DNA of 64,000 nt from assembly GCF_003121405.1 (NCBI RefSeq), contig NZ_QBUY01000024.1, positions 1 to 64,000 of the forward strand. Direction: 5' to 3'. Positions 24,742 through 33,052 of the stretch are shown here, piece after piece. The DNA comes from Paraburkholderia sp. C35. GTDB taxonomy: Bacteria; Pseudomonadota; Gammaproteobacteria; Burkholderiales; Burkholderiaceae. The number at the start of each line of letters is the position of its first letter. Positions within the stretch are counted from its first letter, which is position 1. The position numbers were made by a program, and so were the translations under genes. The notes below the pieces were generated by a model, which was not told the DNA's origin, made no database searches, and was given only the letters and a program-made list of their open reading frames with translations.

Positions 24742-27700
24742 CTATCCGGCGATTGCCTTGGTCATGTAGTCCGTGTACGAGTTGACCGCGTCGCGCACGG
24801 CCGCCTCGATATCGGCATCACCCGGATATTTGCCGAGCGTCGTGTCGATGCGTTCGGCAACACCGTCGGCCATCATGTCGATGCTCTGCGCGGTGACCGT
24901 CTGGAGAAACGCGAGGTCGGCAGCGCGCTCGCTGTTCACTTCGGGCTCGATGGGCTGCACTTCCGTGATGCCTTCCGGCAGCGGGTCCGTCACCTGCGCA
25001 CCGGGATCAGCAGCGGGCAGCGTCCAGCCGTCGTCGGGCCATTCTTCGGCCATTACGGCGGTCACCTCTGCGGCGAGGTCAGGGCGCTTCTGAGCAATCC
25101 ACGTTGCGAGCGCGGAGCGCGTCACGCCGTCCTCGTTGTCGGACGCGAGCGAGTAGAGCACGCGGTAGACGTCGATGCGGCGCAGCGCGTTGATGGAGTC
25201 AGCAGCGATAGCGATGTACTTCTGCATGGTTTCGTCAGAGAGAGGGGAGGCCGTCACAGTAGCAGGGGCGGGCGTCTCGACAGTGGTCGCGCTTTCCTCG
25301 CCGGTCGGTTGGTCCGTCGTGAGCGCAGCATCGCCCGGCAGCGGCGCGGCATCGGCGGCGGCTTGTGCGGCTTCTTCACGGCCACGCTTGTTGCCGACGA
25401 TCCACGCGGCCTGCAGCGTGTCCTCATCGTTCGTGACCCAGTCGGGCGGCGTGGTGTCACCCTGCAGGCCCGCGTTGTAGCCTTCCGTCGCGGCGCGGTC
25501 CAAGTCGGCCTCTGCAGCGAGCGCGGCGGCGGCCGGATCGACAGCCGGGGCGGCAGCGCTTTCAGCAGTCGGCTTGAGCCATTCAGCCGCTTCCGGGCTG
25601 GGCGTCAGGTCGGGCTCGCCACCAAGCGATGCAATGAACGCTTCCGGGTCGATACCATTTTTAGGGGCGAGTTCGCGGAAATCCGCGAGAATCTCGTGCG
25701 CGCGGTCAATGTCCTTTTGGCGATTACGAAGCGCGTCGGCCTGATACCGTCCATTGCCGCCGATACGCTGTTCGAGCGACTTCGCCGCCTCGATACCGTC
25801 GGCAATGCCGCGCAGCGTTTCGAGAGCAAACTCGACATTCTTGCGAAGACGATCAGGCACGGTCGGCGCAGTGGCTTGTTCCACCGGCGCAGCAATCGCG
25901 GCTTCCGCTACTTGGGGTTCGGGCTTAAAGGCGGTGCTTGCGGCCCATTCCATCGTGCGTGCGTCGAATGCCGCCGCGATTTCGCTGGCGTCGCCGTCGC
26001 GCGTGTCTACGTCGAATACCTGGTCGAATCCGAGCACGAGCGAGAGGTAACGCGCGGTGTCGTCAAACTGCGCCAAAACGATGCGGTCGCCGCCTTCGTT
26101 GAGTTCGCCGGGCACGGCCCCGCCGACGTTCTTCTGCACAATCATCGGGGATGCACTCTCGCGCCAGCCCAGTTCCCTGAGGGCGGCAATCACGAGTTCC
26201 GACTTGTGCGGCGCTTCCGGCTCAGGGGCGGCCTGCGCGGATTCGCTCGCGTCGGGTTGTGCGTCCGGTTGAAGGTCGTTCGCGAGCGCGTTGAGCAGGT
26301 CATCGTCAATAACAGTCGTGTCCGGCTTGCGCTCTGCGACCGTATAGCCCGCGTCGCGCAATTGCTGGATCGTATCGTCCACCTGCGTGTGAAGCACCTT
26401 GCCCGTGCCGTCCGTGTGCGCCGCGATGTTTTTCCACGCTTCTTCACCTGCGGGCGTTTCGGGATAGAACGCGGTAAACATGTCGTCAACCGGCGCATAC
26501 GAGATATCAGGCGTGACGTTGGCGGCGGCCGTGGCGTCAGGCGCATCAAGCGCGAGTTGTCCCTGTGCGGCGGCGGCTGCAGCGGCTTCGGCTTCTGCGT
26601 TCGCTACGCTTTCCTGATACTTCGCGAGATAGTCCAGACTCGTCTGAATGTCATCCGGGTGCATCTGCTTGAGCTTTGCGCGCAGGTCGTATTCATCGAG
26701 CTTTTCGCCGCCATTGATCGACGTCGGCTCGTAGGTCGCCATGCGGCGCAGGTCATCGAGCGAAAGAGCGTCGATCTGCGCATCGAGTGCCGCCTGAATT
26801 GCGTCGAGCGTCGCATTGTCCTGATTGTCGATTGCCGTCTGAGCAACGGTCTTTTCGGGTTCAGCGACAGCGACAGCGACAGCGACAGCGGCCAGTGCCG
26901 GTTCAGCCACAACAGGCAGCACGCGCTTTTGTTCGACCTCGATTTCCAGTTCGGAGATTTCCGCGTTGAGGTTTTCGAGCGTCACTACACCATCGTCATA
27001 CTGCTTTTGCAGGCCTGCGATGTTCTCCATGCGTTCGGCGCGCTTGGTGTTCGTCTCTGCGAAGCGCGAACTGTTGCGACCGGCGAGCGTCATCACACGC
27101 GCGGCGACATTCTGGACATTGAGGTCGCGGCCCTTTTCCGGCGCGACGACAATCGTAATGTCCTTTTTGTTGAGCATCCATTTCCACGAAACAACGTCGT
27201 CAGTCGCCATGATCTTTTTGGGCGTGACGTCGGGATTGTGGAAAAAGATCGAGACGGTTTGACCGTCCGACAGTTCGAACACGGCTGCAACGTTGGTCGT
27301 ACCGCGCTGCGTGAAAGGCTCAGTGACCTGCACAGAAAGCACGCTGATACCGTCGCCCTTGCGGTCCATCACCTTGCGCAGGATTTCCATGCGTTGCGGC
27401 AGCTTGGCGAACGGGATCACGAGCGCATCGAGCGTCACCACACCGTCAGCATCGCCGAGAATATCGGCGATGCTCACCGGGTCGAAAATCAGGCCGTCAG
27501 AGCCATCGCTCGAGCGAATTTCGTACAGCACCTGCGCGAGGGTCTTGCCGACGGGCATGTTCGCGCTATCCCAAAGCACCTTTTGCATGGGGTTCCTTTC
27601 CTCGTGTGGGAGTTGATCTTGCGTAAGCGGAATGGACATATCGCCGTTGGTCATCCACCAACGTAGTTGCGCGATAGAGCAGGGCACACAGCTTTCGAGG

Positions 27701-28122
27701 CCCGGCCAGCCCGCATTGAAGTTGCTCAGATAGCCCGCCTCTGCCGTGCGTTGGTCGGGAAAGCCGAGCATTACCTTGTGCTCATCGAACGCGCCGCGCA
27801 CGTTTTGATTCACGACGTAGGCCGTTTGCGCTTCCGGGTACGGGCCGACGTAGCAATCCAGTTCATCGCCGTCCGCGCCGGTCACGCCTTCCACATAGCC
27901 GTAGTGGAATTTCATGAGGTTCGCGCCGCTCGTGCCGTCGGCGGCGCGCCACTCGCGCAGCGAGCCGCGTGGGTTCTCAATCACGACGGGAATGTCCGCT
28001 ACGGCGGCGCGTCCCTTCTTGTAGTTTCCGGCGTCCTGCTGCGCGATGGTCGGCGCGGGGCGCGTGTTGTGCCCGTATGCGCTGTCGTGCGCGGCTTGCT
28101 CGATGTGCGAAAAGGTGTCCAT
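24742..28122 (-). CDS. Polyvalent virion protein: InPase-like, DarA C-terminal-like and Rmf/CrpP-like domains
   Basis: 1126 aa. Residues 28-165 look like the inorganic-pyrophosphatase-type domain of phage polyvalent proteins (AGNYKKGRA; FHYGYVEGVTGADGDELDCY; EHKVMLGFPDQRTAEAGY). Residues about 230-340 resemble the DarA C-terminal domain (ELSDGQTVSIFFHNPDVTP; SWKWMLNKKDITIVVAPEKG). A coiled coil and an Ala/Val repeat follow. Residues about 880-925 (EGYNAGLQGDTTPPDW, then WIVGNKRGREEAA) fit an Rmf/CrpP-type fold. Family names are from memory. It is presumably packaged and injected, protecting or preparing DNA in the host. The ATG lies six bases after the late -10 with no Shine-Dalgarno, so the mRNA may be leaderless. 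Confidence 0.78.
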   Translation of the reverse strand: MDTFSHIEQAAHDSAYGHNTRPAPTIAQQDAGNYKKGRAAVADIPVVIENPRGSLREWRAADGTSGANLMKFHYGYVEGVTGADGDELDCYVGPYPEAQTAYVVNQNVRGAFDEHKVMLGFPDQRTAEAGYLSNFNAGWPGLESCVPCSIAQLRWWMTNGDMSIPLTQDQLPHEERNPMQKVLWDSANMPVGKTLAQVLYEIRSSDGSDGLIFDPVSIADILGDADGVVTLDALVIPFAKLPQRMEILRKVMDRKGDGISVLSVQVTEPFTQRGTTNVAAVFELSDGQTVSIFFHNPDVTPKKIMATDDVVSWKWMLNKKDITIVVAPEKGRDLNVQNVAARVMTLAGRNSSRFAETNTKRAERMENIAGLQKQYDDGVVTLENLNAEISELEIEVEQKRVLPVVAEPALAAVAVAVAVAEPEKTVAQTAIDNQDNATLDAIQAALDAQIDALSLDDLRRMATYEPTSINGGEKLDEYDLRAKLKQMHPDDIQTSLDYLAKYQESVANAEAEAAAAAAAQGQLALDAPDATAAANVTPDISYAPVDDMFTAFYPETPAGEEAWKNIAAHTDGTGKVLHTQVDDTIQQLRDAGYTVAERKPDTTVIDDDLLNALANDLQPDAQPDASESAQAAPEPEAPHKSELVIAALRELGWRESASPMIVQKNVGGAVPGELNEGGDRIVLAQFDDTARYLSLVLGFDQVFDVDTRDGDASEIAAAFDARTMEWAASTAFKPEPQVAEAAIAAPVEQATAPTVPDRLRKNVEFALETLRGIADGIEAAKSLEQRIGGNGRYQADALRNRQKDIDRAHEILADFRELAPKNGIDPEAFIASLGGEPDLTPSPEAAEWLKPTAESAAAPAVDPAAAALAAEADLDRAATEGYNAGLQGDTTPPDWVTNDEDTLQAAWIVGNKRGREEAAQAAADAAPLPGDAALTTDQPTGEESATTVETPAPATVTASPLSDETMQKYIAIAADSINALRRIDVYRVLYSLASDNEDGVTRSALATWIAQKRPDLAAEVTAVMAEEWPDDGWTLPAADPGAQVTDPLPEGITEVQPIEPEVNSERAADLAFLQTVTAQSIDMMADGVAERIDTTLGKYPGDADIEAAVRDAVNSYTDYMTKAIAG
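26862..26890. repeat. CAGCGA tandem repeat inside the polyvalent gene
   Basis: Nearly five 6-bp units encode an Ala-Val run (VAVAVAV) in the linker after the coiled coil. A likely slippage site that can vary linker length by two residues without shifting frame. Confidence 0.85.
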
Positions 28123-28128
28123 TGAGCC

Positions 28129-28171
28129 ATTCTCAGGTCGCGCGCGCGCGCGAGCCTCGCGGCTTTTCCTA
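28129..28171 (-). promoter_or_regulatory. Late promoter of the polyvalent-protein gene
   Basis: TAGGAAAA, 27 nt, CTGAGAAT on the minus strand. The spacer is a GC-alternating tract. The ATG follows only six bases after the -10. Confidence 0.75.
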
Positions 28172-28180
28172 CGGAATCCG

Positions 28181-28209
28181 TTGCATTTTCAAACGTGACA
28201 ACATACACT
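28181..28209 (+). promoter_or_regulatory. Early promoter/operator, copy a
   Basis: TTGCAT, 17 nt, TACACT. CGTGACAACA fills the 3' part of the spacer, and TTGAGGCTCA follows the -10. Divergent from the late promoter at 28129-28171. Confidence 0.88.
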
Positions 28210-28238
28210 TGAGGCTCATTCACACACCGGGGAAACCC

Positions 28239-28568
28239 ATGAAACTGAAACTGACGAAGAAACTTCAATCGCTCATCCTGCCGACGGAGGGCGAGGCGGC
28301 CGGTACGGCACCGTTCGAGGGCGCGGAGTTGCTGCAAGCGCTCATTCGCGGCGTGTGGGCGGCAGGCGGCATCGCGAAAGATGGCTCGATCAGCCTCGAA
28401 GTGGCTGACACCGACGTCGAACGCCTGCGCGGCCACGCAACGGCGCGCCTCGCCGCGCTGGAGGCATCGCTGGCGAACTGCACCACCGACGAAGAACGCA
28501 AGCCGTTTTTCGGGGAAAACAGCAGTTGGCGCGGCCTCATGCGCCAGATTGATCCGGTCGCGGCCTGA
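28239..28568 (+). CDS. Early protein, unknown
   Basis: 109 aa from ATG 28239, preceded by GGGGAAA. It begins MKLKLTKKLQSLILPTEGE and has two helical halves (FEGAELLQALIRGVWAAGGI; LRGHATARLAALEASLANC). It is the first product of early promoter a. No family recognised. Confidence 0.75.
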   Translation: MKLKLTKKLQSLILPTEGEAAGTAPFEGAELLQALIRGVWAAGGIAKDGSISLEVADTDVERLRGHATARLAALEASLANCTTDEERKPFFGENSSWRGLMRQIDPVAA

Positions 28569-28572
28569 TCGC

Positions 28573-28601
28573 TTGCGTCGGATAATGTGACAACATACAA
28601 T
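28573..28601 (+). promoter_or_regulatory. Early promoter/operator, copy b
   Basis: TTGCGT, 17 nt, TACAAT, with TGTGACAACA in the spacer and TCGAGTCTCA after the -10. It lies just after the stop of the first early gene, boosting the next one. Confidence 0.87.
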
Positions 28602-28627
28602 CGAGTCTCACCCGAAAGGAGCGCGCC

Positions 28628-29185
28628 ATGCTGCAACTGAAATCGAACGCACCGGAAATCAAGTGGATCATCCACAACGCCGACCGCAACGATTTCGCGC
28701 GCTCCCTCAATAACCGCCTGCTCGCGACCGGCACGCTCACGGACCCGATGATTGCGGCCGTCGCGCGCATCGTGTCGCAGAATGCGTCAGCCGCCACGGT
28801 CGATGCAGCGGGCGTCGAGCGCATCGTGACCGCGTTTACGAACGCGCAGGAAAGCGGGTTGAAATACCCGAAAATGTTCCTGGCTGATTTCACGTTCGCG
28901 CTCGCGATGAGCGGGCGCAGCGCGGGCTCGATTTGGGTCACGGAAGGGTTCAAGCGCGGCGGCCGTTACCTTGGCAAGGTTGCAGACGGCAAATTCATCG
29001 CGAGCGACGCATGCACGGCAGCGGAGCGCACAAAGGTGCTCGACGTCTGCGCGGACCCGAAACAGGCCGCCGAGGCATTCGGCAAAGAAACCGGCCGTTG
29101 CGCCTGCTGCGGGCGCGAACTGACGGACCCGGAAAGCATCGCCAACAGCATCGGCCCGATCTGCGCCGGGCGCTACGGGTTTTAA
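28628..29185 (+). CDS. Early protein with C-terminal zinc-ribbon (DUF6011-like)
   Basis: 185 aa with AAAGGAG before the ATG. A helical N-terminal half is followed by GSIWVTEGFKRGGRYLGKV and, at the end, CACCGRELTDPESIANSIGP then CAGRYGF. The last part is a Cys4-type knuckle like that of DUF6011 proteins common in phages. Probably nucleic-acid or protein binding; the role is unknown. Confidence 0.78.
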   Translation: MLQLKSNAPEIKWIIHNADRNDFARSLNNRLLATGTLTDPMIAAVARIVSQNASAATVDAAGVERIVTAFTNAQESGLKYPKMFLADFTFALAMSGRSAGSIWVTEGFKRGGRYLGKVADGKFIASDACTAAERTKVLDVCADPKQAAEAFGKETGRCACCGRELTDPESIANSIGPICAGRYGF

Positions 29186-29194
29186 GGAGACGGT

Positions 29195-29398
29195 GTGGTA
29201 GATCGAAACAAGTCGCCGCTGTCCATTGTGAGGCGGCACAAAACAGTGCTGGCGGCAGCAAAAGCCGCGAGCACCGCAACGGTGATGCCGCGCGCCAAAG
29301 CGCCGGAACCGAAATTTCGTACCGTGCTCGCACCGGGCGCGAACTGGCCGGGCATGGCCCCGCGTATCGACATGCTGCTGACGGGAGGTAAAAAGTGA
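29195..29398 (+). CDS. Small basic early protein
   Basis: 67 aa from GTG 29195 with AAGGAGA upstream. Lys/Arg/Ala-rich (SIVRRHKTVLAAAKAASTA), ending in a short hydrophobic helix. Its stop overlaps the next start. Function unknown. Confidence 0.65.
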   Translation: MVDRNKSPLSIVRRHKTVLAAAKAASTATVMPRAKAPEPKFRTVLAPGANWPGMAPRIDMLLTGGKK

Positions 29399-29718
29399 GC
29401 GACACAGAAAACGGCTTGGTCCTGCTCGATGACAGCGAGTATTTCGTGCAGCACAACGTCAACTATCCGCCGACGGCGGGCAACGGCTTTTTGATGCGCC
29501 GCTGCGCGGTGTCGATGACGTCGCCGGAAGGTGCGGAGTGCGTTGGCGGCTATGACCTGACAGTCGATGGCAAGTGGCACGCGCAGATTCAGAAGCCGCT
29601 TGATCGCGAAACCGATACGGATTGCCGCGAGTTGGGCGCGTTCGAGAGCCGCAACGAAGCGCTTCACGCGCTCTGGACACACAGACACGAAGCGCTTACG
29701 CGCCATCCGCGTCACTAA
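29395..29718 (+). CDS. Early protein, unknown
   Basis: 107 aa from a GTG that overlaps the previous stop. Contains NGFLMRRCAVSMTSPEGAEC and VGGYDLTVDGKWHAQIQKPL, and ends with a helical His-rich tail (LWTHRHEALTRHPRH). Followed by a terminator. Confidence 0.7.
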   Translation: MSDTENGLVLLDDSEYFVQHNVNYPPTAGNGFLMRRCAVSMTSPEGAECVGGYDLTVDGKWHAQIQKPLDRETDTDCRELGAFESRNEALHALWTHRHEALTRHPRH

Positions 29719-29725
29719 GATCACG

Positions 29726-29748
29726 TCCCGCCATCGCGCGGGATTTTT
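29726..29748 (+). terminator. Probable intrinsic terminator inside the early block
   Basis: TCCCGC-CATCGC-GCGGGA followed by TTTTT. A short stem with a clear T-run, so moderately strong; it may tune distal early genes. Confidence 0.65.
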
Positions 29749-29763
29749 CGCATCGGAGCGAGC

Positions 29764-30012
29764 ATGGCAAAGATGACAAAAGCACAGATTGCCGACCGGC
29801 TCGAAAAGATCGCGCTCATGGTCACCCGGCTCGATGCCGACTTGAAAGCGCAGTTCGGCGAGGAAGCATCTGTATTTTTCGAGGCCGACGGCGGCATTCA
29901 CGCGATGGACGTCGACGATACGGCGGACAAGCGCGCGAACGTGAGTAGCCGACAGAAGCACATCATTGCATCGTGCAAAACATACAGCCGCCACGGCGTA
30001 GGAGCTTGGTGA
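29764..30012 (+). CDS. Small early protein
   Basis: 82 aa with GGAGCGAGC before the ATG. The N-terminal helix MAKMTKAQIADRLEKIALMV is followed by an acidic middle (FFEADGGIHAMDVDDTADK). The stop overlaps the next ATG. Unknown function. Confidence 0.7.
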   Translation: MAKMTKAQIADRLEKIALMVTRLDADLKAQFGEEASVFFEADGGIHAMDVDDTADKRANVSSRQKHIIASCKTYSRHGVGAW

Positions 30013-30377
30013 TGGATAAGCACTTTCAAAACATCGAGCGCGAGCTTAACCTCGCGATGGACGCGGTAGAGGCAGGCGAGGCCGACCGCGAGACGTTGCT
30101 CGAACGGCTCGAAATGCTGCTCAACAACGTGAAGGGCAAGCGCTTTGCAACCGGACATGCGCTGTTCGGCAAACAGTTCAAGCCGGGCGGCGAGCCCGCG
30201 AAAGAACCGGAGGGCGGCGAGCAGCCGCCGCGCGCGTTTGATCGCGGTGACCTCGTGCGCACGAAAGACGGGTATCTCGCTTACGTCGGCTACTACGATC
30301 AGCACGGCAAGGTAGTCGCGAACGTCGTGTATCAGGCGTGCGATTTCAAGGAAAGCGAACTGACGGCGGCCGAATAA
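30012..30377 (+). CDS. Early protein with helical N-terminus and SH3-like tail
   Basis: 121 aa from ATG 30012 (MDKHFQNIERELNLAMDAVE). A coiled-coil-like first half, a Gly/Pro linker, then RGDLVRTKDGYLAYVGYYDQ, a small beta-barrel pattern. Coupled to both neighbours. Function unknown. Confidence 0.7.
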   Translation: MDKHFQNIERELNLAMDAVEAGEADRETLLERLEMLLNNVKGKRFATGHALFGKQFKPGGEPAKEPEGGEQPPRAFDRGDLVRTKDGYLAYVGYYDQHGKVVANVVYQACDFKESELTAAE

Positions 30378-30610
30378 TGATTGAGGTATGGCTACAGGCG
30401 ACGTGCAACGGGTGCGGCTCGACGCACAATGCCGGTACGCCGAACACGTCGAAACCCGACTATCGGGAACTACTGAAAAGCGTGTACGGCTGGAAGCGCA
30501 TGCCGGGTGATTTAGACTACTGCCGCAACTGTGTGACGTCGGGACGGGCCGCAAAGCGGATCAATATTTTTGGAACGGATGCAGAGAACGATGATTCGCA
30601 AACTGATTAA
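30377..30610 (+). CDS. Small zinc-binding-like early protein
   Basis: 77 aa. TCNGCGSTH near residue 9 and YCRNCV near residue 49 give two CxxC pairs, consistent with a zinc ribbon. The start overlaps the previous stop (TAATG). Unknown role. Confidence 0.7.
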   Translation: MIEVWLQATCNGCGSTHNAGTPNTSKPDYRELLKSVYGWKRMPGDLDYCRNCVTSGRAAKRINIFGTDAENDDSQTD

Positions 30611-30815
30611 CGACAAGCCGATGACGCCGAAAGAGCGGCGCGCGAAGTCCAACGCGGACAAGGTCGCGCGCGGCGAGCGTCACCTGAATATGTGGCTCAG
30701 TCCTGAGGCGGCGCAATCGCTCGACCTCGCGACCGGGCCTGAGGCATCGCGCGGCGCGATTGCGCAGGCTGTCAATGAAGCCCTGATTGCGTATGCGCGG
30801 AGGAAGCGTGTTTGA
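30591..30815 (+). CDS. Ribbon-helix-helix-like small protein
   Basis: 74 aa from ATG 30591; ATG 30579 is an in-frame alternative. Basic N-terminus, then HLNMWLSPEAAQSLDLATG and a long helix (SRGAIAQAVNEALIAYARR). This is the beta-helix-helix order of CopG/Arc-type DNA-binding proteins. It is a candidate regulator of one of the operator families in this window. Confidence 0.65.
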   Translation: MIRKLINDKPMTPKERRAKSNADKVARGERHLNMWLSPEAAQSLDLATGPEASRGAIAQAVNEALIAYARRKRV

Positions 30816-31248
30816 CCCGTTCTTTAGCCCGTTCAAGCTGCCGCCGCACGTCGCGGCCAGTCTCGATCAGATAGCGATGAATGCGGCGTTCGGTACAGCC
30901 GCAACAACGGCCGCCGTCAATCCGTTGGCTGACAAGTCGCGTGAGGAAGTTCTGGCGGATATCAAGGGTATCAAAGCCATCATCGACAAGGCAGAAGAAG
31001 CCGAGCGCGACTATGAAGCGGCTTTCAATACGCTCATCATGGGCGCGTATAACATCGACCTCGCAAAGCGGTACGTGATGATCGTGCCGCCGACGTTCAA
31101 AATGGAACTGGTGCCGCCGCGCTACGTGCGCGAGGGCAAGGTGAAGCAATCGAGCATGGCTGATCGGGTCGTGTTCATCGCGGACCCGAATCACGCCATG
31201 CGGGAAATCTTTTCAGACAACGGTTTCACTCGCTTTCCCAAGGCGTAG
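30808..31248 (+). CDS. Early protein, unknown
   Basis: 146 aa from GTG 30808 with GGAGGAAGC upstream, overlapping the previous gene. Contains SREEVLADIKGIKAIIDKAE (helical) and RYVMIVPPTFKMELVPPRYV. Its 3' end overlaps the convergent virion gene by 23 bp with no terminator between them. Confidence 0.75.
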   Translation: MFDPFFSPFKLPPHVAASLDQIAMNAAFGTAATTAAVNPLADKSREEVLADIKGIKAIIDKAEEAERDYEAAFNTLIMGAYNIDLAKRYVMIVPPTFKMELVPPRYVREGKVKQSSMADRVVFIADPNHAMREIFSDNGFTRFPKA

Positions 31249-31726
31249 TGTCCGACAGTTCATCGCGCGGCGCGAGAATCCATTTTTTCGAGTAGGGCGA
31301 GATTCCGACCGCGCTCACCATTCCCACCACCTCATACGCGATGACCACGCCGCCGCCAGGCATCGCCGCGATCAGGTCGTACTTTTTCACCTGAAAACCC
31401 GGTACGTCGATGGGCTCAACCAGTGCCTCAAGCAACTGGGTATCGGGCGCGAGCGCGTCGCCACGGTCGGTAAGATCGAGCGTGCCCTGAAACTGGCTCG
31501 TAATGAGCAGGCGGCCCTCGCCAAGCGGTTTGTATTCGAACGTCGGTTCGTCCTCAGGCGTGAGCACGCCAAGCCCGCCAATGGTCGGCAAACCGCCCTC
31601 AGTCGAGCCGTCATCGGCCACGCGATCAATGACCTTGCGATAAAGCGAGCAGTCCAGCGCATTCGGGTGTTTCAGCGCGACCGCGCGCGCCGCGTTCGTG
31701 ATCGCAACGGGTACGGAATTAATCAT
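31226..31726 (-). CDS. Minor virion protein, last gene of the fibre operon
   Basis: 166 aa (MINSVPVAITNAARAVALKH). Contains GGLPTIGGLGVLTPEDEPTF and a beta-rich half. It starts in a 4-nt overlap with the SWIM-finger gene. Probably a head-completion or neck protein by position; no family recognised. Confidence 0.7.
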   Translation of the reverse strand: MINSVPVAITNAARAVALKHPNALDCSLYRKVIDRVADDGSTEGGLPTIGGLGVLTPEDEPTFEYKPLGEGRLLITSQFQGTLDLTDRGDALAPDTQLLEALVEPIDVPGFQVKKYDLIAAMPGGGVVIAYEVVGMVSAVGISPYSKKWILAPRDELSDTTPWESE

Positions 31727-32763
31727 TTCGCGTTCTTCATAATGTCGTTGAACTGTTCCTGCGTGATCGCGCCGAGCGCGAGCAGGGTGCGCGCGTTACG
31801 CTCGATCTTGCGGGCATTCGCCGACGGCTTTTTCGCTTCTTCTTTCGCCTTCTCGACGGCCGCCTTTTTCATCGACTCGCGCGCGCGGCGCGCCGCGTTG
31901 GCCGCCTGTTTTTGCGCCGTCGTCTTGAGGTTGGTGCTCGACTTGCGCTTGGCCTGCTGCTCTGCCGCGTGCGCGCGCACGTCAGCGGCCTTGGTGCGAT
32001 CCGCCTTTAGCTTCGTGCCATCGAGCGCGGCGCGGGCCTTGATGACCTGCTGCGCGATTTTGGCCTGCGTGTTCGCATCTTTCAGAATGACGTGCATCGT
32101 GCGCAGTACGTGCTTGCACGCGACGCCATGCAGTTTCGGGTTGCGGATCTTCGGATAGCCGGTTTCCGCGCGCCCATAGTTGTACTTGCCGATGGTCGCG
32201 ATGTAGCGGAACCAGAAGCGGTGACGGCCGCAATCGCAGTCGAACCTGAGCCGCCCCTGCGCAACCGCCTTGCCGATCTTTTTCGGGTCGTTCGCCGACG
32301 CGCCGACGGTCGCTTCGAAATCCATAAACTCGACGTGCACATGGTGCCGCGTGACGTTCGAATCCGGCCCGGCGTTCGTGATGAAATGCACGAGCGGGCC
32401 GCGCAGCGAGACGGGCACGGCAACGCGGATTTCAGTGTTCGCGCGTTGCTTGTCGGCATCTAGCGCGAGGTCGATCACACCTTGCGCGGTGATGCCGCCG
32501 ATGAACTTCTTTTTGAGGTTCGTGACGTTCGACTGGAACGCGCGCAGGTCTTTCTGTGTGATCGGGCGCAGCGCGCCGCGCAGCGACGTCTGCAGCAACC
32601 GGCCGCCGTCATACTCGCCCGATACCTCATTCGGGTTGAGGATGGTTGAGGCGGCTTGCCGCTGTTCGAGGTCAGCCTGCGCATTGCGTTGGGCTTCACC
32701 GCGCGCGGAGGGCAGGCGCGCGGTTGCCCGGTTAATCAAGCGCTGAATATGCTCGTTCTTCAT
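31723..32763 (-). CDS. Virion-operon protein with SWIM-like zinc finger
   Basis: 346 aa. Residues about 170-225 contain RLRFDCDCGRHRFWF and, about 30 residues on, GVACKHVLRTMHV, giving the CxC...CxH layout of SWIM zinc fingers, which bind DNA or protein. The C-terminal 130 residues are a very basic Ala/Lys/Arg helix (NAARRARESMKKAAVEKAKE). It overlaps the neighbouring gene by 32 nt. Probably a minor DNA-binding virion component. Confidence 0.75.
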   Translation of the reverse strand: MKNEHIQRLINRATARLPSARGEAQRNAQADLEQRQAASTILNPNEVSGEYDGGRLLQTSLRGALRPITQKDLRAFQSNVTNLKKKFIGGITAQGVIDLALDADKQRANTEIRVAVPVSLRGPLVHFITNAGPDSNVTRHHVHVEFMDFEATVGASANDPKKIGKAVAQGRLRFDCDCGRHRFWFRYIATIGKYNYGRAETGYPKIRNPKLHGVACKHVLRTMHVILKDANTQAKIAQQVIKARAALDGTKLKADRTKAADVRAHAAEQQAKRKSSTNLKTTAQKQAANAARRARESMKKAAVEKAKEEAKKPSANARKIERNARTLLALGAITQEQFNDIMKNAK

Positions 32764-33052
32764 CGTCAGTCAGATAGCCGGTTTGCCGCTTGATGGTCTG
32801 CAACTGCGTGAAGTTCGGCAGCACTAGCGCCTGTTCCGGCAGTTCCTGTTCGAGGGTATCGAGCCCGGCCGCCGCGAAAATGACCATGTATTGCGCACGG
32901 TCACCATAGACGCGGCGGGCGGTGAGCGTGATATCGAAACGCTCATCGGGCAGCGTCTGATACCGGATCGCGGTAGACCAGTCCGGCGTCTGTTCCGCGA
33001 ACTTGCGCACCGCCCGCACGAATGCAGCCGTCGAGACGGGCGTGATAGCCAT
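32732..33052 (-). CDS. Small virion-operon protein
   Basis: 106 aa (MAITPVSTAAFVRAVRKFAE). Alpha/beta pattern with LPDERFDITLTARRVYGDRA. Coupled on both sides. It lies between the SWIM-finger gene and the fibre-assembly gene. Unknown structural role. Confidence 0.7.
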   Translation of the reverse strand: MAITPVSTAAFVRAVRKFAEQTPDWSTAIRYQTLPDERFDITLTARRVYGDRAQYMVIFAAAGLDTLEQELPEQALVLPNFTQLQTIKRQTGYLTDDEERAYSALD

